DNA of 64,000 nucleotides, taken from positions 71,292,989-71,356,988 of the forward strand of contig JAMXIF010001253.1 in NCBI GenBank assembly GCA_028583685.1, read 5' to 3'. This document shows positions 55,566 to 64,000 of this stretch, piece by piece. Origin of the DNA: Petaurus breviceps papuanus (Eukaryota > Chordata > Mammalia > Diprotodontia > Petauridae). Under the pieces are notes generated by a model. It ran no database searches. It saw nothing but the letters and a program-made list of their open reading frames with translations, and had not been told where the DNA came from. The stretch's first letter is position 1; each line of letters starts with the position of its first letter. The position numbers and the translations under genes were made by a program.

Positions 55566-57078
55566 TTTGGCATCACAAACAGGATTGCAAGGTACCAGAT
55601 CTCCATTTGGAAGCAGAAAGACTTTAGAGGAAGAAATGAATATCTCCAGATGGGAGGATTTACCTTATTCCTCCCTAGGAAGGGAATGGGCTAAAATCAC
55701 TGGACCCTATGAAAACTAGAAACTGAGGCTACAAAAGGGAGAACCTAGAGATTTAGAAAGATGTTTGCAAGGAATACCAATAAAACCAGGGAAAGAAAGA
55801 ACTGACAGGAGTTTGTAGAAGAAGCTGGGTTTTACTAACCCATTACTGTATTATATGTAAAAGCAGAGACAAATTGCTGCAGGAAAAAACTCAGATGGAA
55901 AGGGAATTGACTGATTTGTATGAGAAACTTTCCATATTATAGCATGTGAGGTTCCCTTCAGAAGAGCAAGCTAAAAAGTCTCATGTGGTAGAAGAGAGAA
56001 GGCTATTGTGGGTTTAGCTCACAAAAAGAAAAAGACTAGCAAAAGGAAGGTGCATGCAGCTCTGGCGCAGGCTGAGCCTAGTTGCCCCGACAATGACTGC
56101 CAGGAGAATGTATGGGAGGAAAATTAAACAATGTTAGATGAGGCTTCTCAGGGAGAAGTTTGCCCCATACTGAGTAGAAAGCAGGAGAACTAGGAAGGCC
56201 ACACAGAGTTCAGGGACATCATTGAGGATTTTAGTAAGCAGAGGTCACTGATATATTAAGTCGATTCACCCAAAGGATGGGAGAATCCTTAGTGTGAGAA
56301 TTAGTAATAAAGGGGCTGGAGAAGTTTAGGTAGATAATTCAGATTGCTTGAAATTTATAGGTATTAGTCAGAATCCTTTTGTACAGCATGCTTTTAGGGA
56401 TTACCATATGCAAGGAGGTAACAATGGAACTAATCTGTTAGCTTTAGCTGCCTAGGGATGCAGTAAAATGTATCCCACTGATTCTATGTGACCCAGTGGA
56501 GATAGAACCTGGTATTCTCTTAGAGACTATGTGAGAAAGTTAAAGGAGTAGGTAATGAAGACAGCTATCGTAGTCAGAGACACTGATGTTTATCATAGTA
56601 TCCCCTTAGCAGTTTACCAAAGAAATATCATAGTGAAGATGGCTCTTCCTGCTTATAAGCACCTAATTCTGACTCTACATATTGGGGAGATGGGATACCC
56701 TCGTTCAGGGGTGCTGGATAAGATTTCACAGTTAACTGACTTGGGGGGAATGGGAAAAAGATACATTTCCTCATAAGAGAAGAGCAAATAGCTAGTGGGT
56801 TCAGTGTCAGAATAGATTGACAAGAAAAGAATTGTTTACTACTCTATTGAGAGCAAGGGTAAATTTTGGAAGAATAGATGGTATTCCAAATAATGAACTA
56901 TATAAAATGTACCAAGAAAGGGGACTTAATATTAGACGGAATAGGGAAGTAAGAACTGCCCCTACAGATCCTTCTGAATTATTGTATCCAAGTTCGTCAC
57001 ACCTTCAGGGAGAATAGGAAATTGGCCAAGCCCCAGCTCAGATTAAAGACGTGATAGGATTACAGACCCCACATCAAT

Positions 57079-57350
57079 TTGACCATATGTTGGAAAAACA
57101 GAACAAATATTGTAACTAGGGCATTAATAGATACTGGGGCAGAGGCCTCCCTTGTATGTGGGAATCTGGATAAATTAAAACATGGAACTCCTATTACCAT
57201 TACAGGACTGGGAGGGGCTGAAATATCAGTCAGACAGGTCAAACTTATGATGAAAATTGGACAATTACCTAAGAAAGAATATACTGTGGTAATTGTATCA
57301 ATTCCTGAATACATTGTCAAAATAGATATATTGAGAGGTATGACTCAAAA
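57079..57350 (+). pseudogene. ERV-L protease region (fossil)
   Basis: Retroviral aspartic-protease signature ALIDTGAEASLVCG followed by an ITGLGG-type flap-region sequence. Part of a broken pol; not a functional gene. Confidence 0.85.
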
Positions 57351-57399
57351 TTTACCTGAGAGGAGATACCAATATGCAGTAAGAAAGATAGGAATTAAT

Positions 57400-58505
57400 A
57401 GTTTTGGTGGGAAAAATAAAAATGGACCCAATCACTTTACTTGAACCTTCTGAAGTAATTATTTTAAAGCAATATTGTGTGCCTGGTGGGCAAGATGAAA
57501 TTACCAATACTATAAAAGAATATGTTGAGAAAAGAGTATTGGTCCCAGCAACCACTTGATGGAATAATCCTGTCTGGCCAATATGAAAGTCAGATGGAAC
57601 CTATAGAATGACAGTGGATTACAGACAATTGAATAACTCCCCTCCTCTCCCCGCCCCCTCCCCTGGCCTTGTATGCTGCTGTTCCAGATACTGTTATGTT
57701 AATAAAAAGGATCCAGAAATATGATGGGATTTGGTGTGCAGTTATTGATTTAGCCAATGCTTTCTTTACTATCCCAATAGATTCTAAACAATGGAACCAG
57801 TTTGCTTTCACTTGGCAGGGCAAACAGTATACTTTTACCTGCTTGACACAAGGATATCTGTATAGCCCCAATATTTGTCATGGGATCGTGACTGAACATT
57901 TGGATGAATTAGAGCTACCTGGTGTAGAGCTTACCCAACTCATAGATGATATTATGATATAGGGAAAAATGTAAAAGAAGTGGAAAAGAGTTTGAGGCTT
58001 TTAATTGATCATATGAAAAGCAAAGGATAGAAAATTAACCCTGCAAAGATTCAAGAACCAGCTCAAACTATAAAATTTTGCGGTATACAGTAGAATAAGG
58101 GGCTATAAGAGATTCTCTCACAAGCCCAACAAGAGATTCAGTATTTTCCTTTTCCTACCAATAAAAAAGAGGCCCAAAAGTTTATAGGATTGTTTGAGTA
58201 TTGGCAATATCACATACCACATTTGGGACAGATTTTGAGGCCTTTATGTAAAGTTAGTAGGAAGAAATATAAATTTGATTGGGGACTTAAGCAGAATAAA
58301 GCTTTTGAAGAAGCCAAGGCTGCTACACAATTGGCCCTAGATTTATGGCCTGTGCAAAATGGCCTGGTGGAGTTACAAGTGACTGTATAAGATGAATATG
58401 CAAATTGGAGTTTATGGCAAAAACAACAAAACCAAAATGTACCCTTAGGATTTTGATCTAGGAACTCCCTTCATCTGAAGTTCAGTATACCCCTTTTGAA
58501 AAGCA
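57400..58505 (+). pseudogene. ERV-L reverse transcriptase and start of RNase H (fossil)
   Basis: Recognisable RT segments are AVIDLANAFFTIPID, QFAFTWQGKQYTFT, QGYLYSPNICHG and the catalytic-site block LIDDIMI. The connection region has IPHLGQILRPL and FDWGLKQNKAFEEA, all ERV-L-like. Sequence stops within RNase H where the inverted LTR begins. Broken; no function implied. Confidence 0.87.
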
Positions 58506-58956
58506 GTCACCCACAGCACCAACGGCGACTATGAATATGCTACCATAGGTCTAAATCCCAAAATATAACAGACTCTCCATATAGAAGACAGAAGCAAAAC
58601 ATTTATTCAGACACCAGAAAGCCACATCCCAACAGCAGAAAACTGAATTCATCATAGCAACAAATCCATACACAATAACACTGCAGAAAGCAGCACTATT
58701 TCAAAGCCTTGCCCCTGCTTGGGCCTTCCCACAAACAAACACAAGTCTAGCCATGTCCTTGCCTGCGTCCTCTGCCTCCACACTAAATGCTCTGACTCAT
58801 TTCTTGTTCCACCCATTCAGCAAACTCCATCCACCACAGTCTCCATGTGATTATATTTGGCCTATTAAGAAGGGAAGATCTTCAAATTACTCTAAGTCTA
58901 TTATACGACAGGGAAGATTTTCAAATCTCCATTGCCACTACAGACCCTACTTAACA
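58505..58956 (-). repeat. ERV-L LTR, inverted
   Basis: The reverse complement starts TGTTAAG at 58,956 and follows the 55,106 LTR to within a few bases of its 3' end. The AATAAA signal is conserved. It abuts internal pol sequence at its 3' (U5) end. A short local duplication occurs near its outer end (GAAGAT.TTCCC twice). Confidence 0.88.
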
Positions 58957-59514
58957 TAAATTTGTCGTAGACCCAAGTCAGCAGTTTTGTAGTATTCTCC
59001 AACTTTGTTCAAGAGTATGTGAGTAAGGTTGTGGCAGCAATGCAGAAATGAGACTTGGCAGGGCAAGACTGATGATAAGATAAGGGGGCAAGGGTATCAA
59101 GAGAAGAAGCTGTGTAGAATTGAACTCGTTCACCAAGGTGGAGAAAAGGACAGAGTACAACCAGTGCAGGATTGATGGCTTGGAAAAGAACCGAAAACAG
59201 AGGGGCTAATGGTCATTAAGGACAGAGGACAGATTTGGGGGTTGCAAGGGGGAGTAAGAGGTGAAATGACAACGGATTGTGATCAGATGAAGGAATTTCA
59301 GAGATCCTGAAGATGAAAGTGGTGCACATATGGGTGACTGAAAGATGAGTGGCATGACCACATCTTTGTGTAGCTCAGGTGGAGTAGAGGAATAGGTCAT
59401 GAAAAATTAGTAAATTGAGGACCTGGGAGGTTGGGATGTTTGAGGTAGTATCATTATCTATCTTGAAGTCCCCTAACATGAAGGCAGGAGTTGAGGAAAA
59501 GAGAAAGACTATGA

Positions 59515-60147
59515 AGCTCTTTTTGTGGTAGCAAAGAATTGGAAATTAAGGGGGTGCCCATCAATTGGGGAATGGCTGAACAAGTTGTGGTATATGAACG
59601 AAATGGAATACTATTGTGCTATAAGAAACGAGGAGCAGACAGTCTTCATATTTACCTGGAGAGGCTTATACAAACTGATGCTGAGTAAGAAGAGTAGAAC
59701 CAGGAGAAATTTGTACACAATTACAGACACAACGTATGTGTGATGACCAACTTTGTTAGACTGGACTCTTCTCAGCAATGCAGTGATATAAGTCAATCCC
59801 AAAAGACTCTTGATGGAGAGAAATATTTGCATCCAGAGAAAGAACTAGAAAGAACTGAGTTTATATCCAGGTGGAAGCAAAATACCTGATCTTTTTCCTT
59901 CTCTTATTTGGTTTTATGTCCTCTTTACCATCTTTCATTCCAGCTGGTACAATCTGTCCTTATAACCTGACTAATGTATAATGTGAAAGTATTTATAGAT
60001 CCTATACTTGACTATATGCCGCCTTGGGGGGGGAGGGGAGGGAGGGGGACAAAAATGTGAAACTCGAGGAATTGTGGAATTGAATCCTATAAACTAAAAG
60101 GAAACAAAGAAATTAATTTTAAAATAATTTTAAAAAAATTTTTAAAA
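59515..60147 (+). mobile_element. 5'-truncated L1 (ORF2 tail and 3' UTR)
   Basis: Same family as 8,916-15,765. ORF2 C-terminus (KNWKLRGCPSIGEWLNKLWY.., open to the stop after YTITDTTYV at 59,743), then the 3' UTR with a G-rich tract at 60,026-60,049 and an A-rich end. The 15-bp duplication AGAGAAAGACTATGA is at 59,500-59,514 and 60,148-60,162. It gives the uninterrupted sequence of the site where the solo LTR sits in the other copy. Confidence 0.95.
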
Positions 60148-60505
60148 AGAGAAAGACTATGAGCCAGACATTAAACATATTAGAGAAGGAAGGAGAGTGG
60201 CTTTGATGTTTGTAGACACTAGAATCTTGATTTGGTGATAAATATGAATTGCAAAGGAAGAGAGGGTGTTAGAGGGAAAACCTGAAGAGGAAGAAATATT
60301 GCATCTCCTCGACCACTGAATCAGGAATAGTAGAGGTTTAATCAGTGCTGAAACTGGTGGCCAGGAAGCATTGTCATCAGGAGGGAGCCAGGTTTCAGTA
60401 AGTGAAAGAAGATGGAAGATTCAGGAAAGGGAAATATTAAGATAAAAGCTAATTTGTTACCTGTGGAACAGACATTTCAGAGAACACAGTGGAAAGAATG
60501 GAAAG

Positions 60506-60757
60506 AAGGAAGGAAATATTTCTTTAGCACCTACTATGTCCCAAACACTGTCGTAAGTGCTTTACAAATACTATCTCATGTGATGCTCATTACAACATAT
60601 TATTATCCCCATTTTACAATTGAGGAAACTGAGGCAGACAGATTAAGTGACCCTGCCCAGAGTAGCATAGCTAGTAAGTGTCTGAAGTCATATTTAAACT
60701 CAGGTGTTCCTGACTCTAAACCTAGCACTCTATCCACTGCAACACCTAGCTGCCTCT
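60506..60757 (-). mobile_element. MIR-type SINE, antisense, nested in L2
   Basis: TTTAGCACCTACTATGTCCC, GTGCTTTACAAATACTATCTC, TTGAGGAAACTGAGGCAG and CACTGCAACACCTAGCTGCC. Confidence 0.87.
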
Positions 60758-61134
60758 AGATGGAGAGCTTTAGATTAGGATGTTGGTGGGGTTGGGTTGA
60801 GGGTAATGGGAATAAGGGAGCAGTCAGAGAAGGGACAAAAACAGGGTTTAAACACTGGCAGCCAGGGTTTCAAAATCACAGGGATTCAGAGGAAATGACA
60901 CAGTATGTTCATGATTCAGGAATGAGTGTGAATATCATTGTCCATAGAGGTTATGCCTGGGGTAGAGTTGTGCCAGGTTATCAGGCAACATTGTGTATCT
61001 GAAAAGGCAGGGATGAGGTGGAGGGGTAGGGTTCTTTGGTCATCTACAAGGTGGCTGCTTTTGAGTTTGAATGACCATAAAAATGCCTTCAAGCAAGCCA
61101 ACTGCTATCTACTTAGGCACTTAGCAGTTTATGA

Positions 61135-61383
61135 TGTCTTTGTTGTTATTCATTCATTTCTATAAAGTTTAACTCTTTGTGATCCTGTTTGGGGTTTTCT
61201 TGGCAAATATACTGGAGTGATTGGCCATTTCCTTCTCTAGCTCATTTTACAGGTGAGGAAGCTGAGGCAAACAGGGTTGAGTGATTTGCTTAGTCACACA
61301 GTAAGTGTCTGAGACTGAGTTTGAACTCAGGTCTTCCTGACTCTAGGCCTAGTGCTCTATCCACTGTGCCACCTAGCTACCCT
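61135..61383 (-). mobile_element. Long-form marsupial CORE-SINE, antisense
   Basis: TTGTTGTTATTCATTC, TTTTCTTGGCAAATATACTGGAG, CAGGTGAGGAAGCTGAGG and CTCTATCCACTGTGCCACCTAG. An imperfect T(G/T)ATGTCTTT repeat flanks it. Confidence 0.88.
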
Positions 61384-63411
61384 TCTTATGTCTTTATTAT
61401 CATATTTTAGCATAATTCAGAGAGGCTCATCTTTAGTGTGTTAGTTACCAGATCAGATTTTTCAGCTACAGCAACTCACCAAGACCATCTACTGTGGAGC
61501 TGAGGGGTTGTGATTTGCATTGGAAAAAGAAATACACACTTCCAGAGGCATAAACTAGGCATAGGAGTTAGTTGTGTGTCTTTGGCTGACTGTGTCTGGC
61601 ATTTCAAAGCTACATTTAAAGAGTGTCAGAATTCACCTTTGATTGGGGTTCCCCCTCCCCGATTCTCTTTTCCTTTCTATTAGCATATATGATCAAAAAT
61701 TGATTACTAATTCCTCATACAGAATAGAAGATTAAATTATCTAATGTATTTTCACCATATAAGCAGTATCTGTATTATGTCAAAATACCTAGGGACATTT
61801 CGGGCAAAGGTATTCTTTAGTAGAAACTATCCATATATAATTTAATTTCTTCAGTTATTCACTTACTTGTAATATGTGTATACTAGATAGCTATATTGTG
61901 TTCGTTTGTTGGTTTTTGTTTTTATCAGGGGACCATTTCTAATATACTGCACACACTTAGCCTTTCAGTTTTCTAAATCATTTCATTGTTATTACTGTAT
62001 TTATTTTAATTGGTTCTCAGTAGAATCTTATGGAAGTGAAAAAAAAGATCATTTGGCTTATGTTGTATAATCTTCATTTTAGAAAAAAGGTTTCAAATAG
62101 TTTCAACAACTAGGTGTATTGTATTATGAATTCTAAAGTTTGAAGGATGTTGTTACTTATTCTTTAGATGAAGTTAAAAAAATGCCAAAAGGGAATTTTA
62201 TGTCAAATATTTTTGTATTGTATATTCTTCTGTTTTATGAAAGCTTATTATAATTAGAATACTTTGAAATTTTCTTAGAAAAACAAGAATACCTAACCTC
62301 TGATTGATCCAGCTTTAAATATCATTTCCATTTTCAAATTCAAGGAAAGATCTGGTTGGTGGTGTTTGCTTGTTAGTTTATTGATGAATGGATTGAGAGG
62401 TCACAAAGTACACTTCAGTACAACACATCTTCTGAAGACAGATGATTGGAAATAAATTTTCTTCCCAACCAGTTTTTGGTTTGTTGGGTATTTCTAGTAA
62501 TTCTTTGTAAGGACAGTGTTTACAATCCTTATAATGAGGCAGCCCTTTGAGACTTTACCTCTTCTTGCCTGTAATTTTGACAAATGGAACCTCAATTCAT
62601 AAAGATCTAGTGATTAAAAAGCCATACACTTTGATTTAGATAAATGTATGGTATAGGATGACAAAACCAAACAGCTTGACTTATAGCTAAGTGATATATT
62701 TAACAAACCAACAGAAGTGAGGTCATAGTTAAGGGAAGTGATTAATTTCATATATTCCTTTTAGATGAATGTTTATTTTATGGCTATAAAATTAAGTTGT
62801 TTTCAAGGGTTAATATAGATTTTGTAGCTCCAAATTTACTTAACAGTACTTTTTATTGTCTTTTATTTGTTCATTAATTTCAACTATGTAAAACAACTTA
62901 TCATTTTTTTTCACAAACCTAACAAATTAGCAAGGCATTTAGCTGTCCATAAAAACATTACTTTAGTATTTTTATTCACAGTTTTAAAAGGATTCATACA
63001 AACAATTAAGTACAAAGTCAAGAAATTATCCCTACTCAGAGACTGAATCATAAGCATAGGATATTTCATGAAACTTTTTACTGTAGCCAAATGGACCTAT
63101 ATCTAGTAGAACACACAGGAAATGTTTCTTATCCTGTATTCTTCCCCAGTACTTTAAACTAAGTAGGAAGAAGCTGATCCATTGACAAATTAGTGCCAGT
63201 GTATTCAGAACTGAATGCATGAGAAGACTCAAAGAGTTGTAGTTAATGGTTTAATGTAGATGTGGCAGGAGATGTCCAGTGGAGTATTCCAAGGACCTAC
63301 ACCTAGCTCTAGGTTTGCATTCTTATATATTACTTAGATAAAGGCATAAATAACATTTTCATCAGATTTTCAGAGGAATACCTAACACTGGATGGCAGTC
63401 AGGATCTAGAG
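61384..63411. other. Unassigned AT-rich intron
   Basis: Two kilobases with no recognisable repeat, exon or RNA gene. Confidence 0.45.
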
Positions 63412-63997
63412 CATAGGTTCCCAAAGTGGGCTATACTGCCCCCTGGGAAACACTGGAACAATATGGGGGGGGGCGGCATTAGTAGCCTGGAGTGCAATTG
63501 GGGATCATTGAATAAAAATAAGGGGGCAGTGGAAGGATAAAGAAAGAAGAGAAGAAAATTTTGAAAAACCATGTTCCATCTGTTGTGTAACAGAGTTAGA
63601 GTCATAGTGATTACATTCTTTTCCAAATAAACTCACAAAATACAAATTATAACCAATCAGTGGCCATGTCCACTGACAGATCTTAACAAGCAAGGGTTTG
63701 CAAGTGAACATGTCACACATTGTAGGGAAGTCCACCATGCAGCAGCATGTGTGTGTAATGACTTGTTTATGATACAGTACCATATGGTTACATAATGCAA
63801 CCAAAATTTCAGTACAGGAAAAAAACCCACAAATTTATAACAAACCATTAAATTTAAGATGTTTGGTTTTTAATTTTTTTATATGATGCAAATTATTTTT
63901 TTAACCATTAAAGGGTTAAAAAAAACAGATTGCCATGGGGGCACAGAGTAAATTTTTTTAAAGGGGGCAGTAGGCCAAATAAGTTTGGGAATCTCTG
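63412..63997. mobile_element. Non-autonomous hAT-type DNA transposon
   Basis: The left end CATAGGTTCCCAAAGTGGGC and the reverse complement of the right end CAGAGATTCCCAAACTTATT form imperfect hAT-like (Tip100/Zaphod-type) terminal inverted repeats; CCCCCTGG / CCCCCTTT follow inside. The 8 bases before the left end are ATCTAGAG. The three bases left in the window after the right end are ATC, matching the start of the expected 8-bp duplication. No transposase frame. Confidence 0.82.
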
Positions 63998-64000
63998 ATC

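Larger units (their letters stand above)
55106..58956 (+). mobile_element. ERV-L (class III) proviral fossil with LTRs in opposite orientation
   Basis: Parts in order: a + strand LTR (55,106-55,565); a candidate primer-binding site TGGCATCACAAACAGGAT (55,568-55,585); gag-like sequence (about 55,590-57,050); protease; reverse transcriptase with the start of RNase H (to about 58,505); then an LTR in minus orientation (58,505-58,956). Pol similarity is closest to the ERV-L/HERV-L group as I remember it. No integrase is seen, and no env, which ERV-L elements usually lack. It is broken in many places (roughly a dozen or more). The two LTRs differ at perhaps 12-15% of positions, which, if both belong to one insertion, indicates an age of tens of millions of years. 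Confidence 0.85.
49738..61125 (-). mobile_element. Large antisense L2-like LINE scaffold with six nested insertions
   Basis: The L2 3' end is at 49,738 (AGTCAACAAGCTTTATTAAACC..GGCACTGCGCC). L2 body resumes at 52,605-53,698 (minus translation FPASSLVPLQPI, like the L2 RT tail LPASSLSPLQSI), 53,951-54,234, 54,650-55,105, 58,957-59,514, 60,148-60,505 and 60,758-61,125. The endonuclease side is recognisable on the minus strand at about 60,330-60,420 as SLTETWLPPDD, the L2/CR1-type LTETWL motif. The 5' limit is uncertain. No frame is intact. Order and orientation of the blocks are consistent with one element. Confidence 0.7.

Noticed and set aside
55321-55719. 132-codon frame as a host gene
   Set aside because: It spans the ERV-L LTR and the start of the internal region.

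Overview
The window is vertebrate nuclear DNA, almost certainly from a marsupial (species not determinable by eye). The tRNA-derived SINEs begin GGGGCAGCTAGGTGGC.. and end ..CACTTAACCCCAATTGCC, a marsupial type. They lie among MIR-type CORE-SINEs, L2 LINEs, half-L1 (HAL1-like) elements and a young L1 family. All identifiable genic content fits one long intron-exon-intron stretch of a large host gene on the + strand. The single host exon seen (34,493-34,617) encodes a 41-residue stretch starting QLHDFWRLDYWEDD, which I recognise as neurobeachin (NBEA), just upstream of its PH-BEACH region. Everything else is intronic: transposable elements, one processed gene copy (prohibitin, PHB) and AT-rich sequence with no recognisable content.

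Layout. 1-6 kb: decayed SINE, L2 and L1 pieces plus unassigned sequence. 6-18 kb: an old + strand HAL1-like element, cut by a tandem-dimer SINE (7,250-7,561), another SINE and a complete-length minus-strand L1 (8,916-15,765, 15-bp target duplication). That L1 carries a solo LTR (9,460-9,999, 5-bp duplication) in the end of its ORF2. Further old L1 pieces follow, with a PHB processed pseudogene (16,339-17,392) bounded by a 14-bp duplication. 18-27 kb: SINEs and antisense L2 pieces, an L2 3' end and an RTE-like LINE fragment with a local duplication. 27-32.7 kb: a minus-strand HAL1-like element, a long LTR, and L2/L1 pieces. 32.7-49 kb: comparatively repeat-poor, containing the NBEA exon. 49.7-61.1 kb: an antisense L2-like scaffold that has received a second LINE, a TA-flanked MITE, an ERV-L provirus fragment, a 5'-truncated L1 and MIR SINEs. 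63.4-64 kb: a non-autonomous hAT element reaching the window edge.

The most unusual items are: (i) the ERV-L fossil, whose two LTRs lie in opposite orientation with both U3 ends facing outward; (ii) a shared open frame encoding a hydrophobic stretch in related LTR copies; (iii) the dimeric SINE moved as one unit; (iv) a MITE built from iterations of a GGGCTTATTTTCGGGG motif; and (v) several nested insertions with readable target duplications that give a relative chronology. Family assignments come from recalled protein and repeat similarity, not from searches; coordinates of decayed repeats are approximate.
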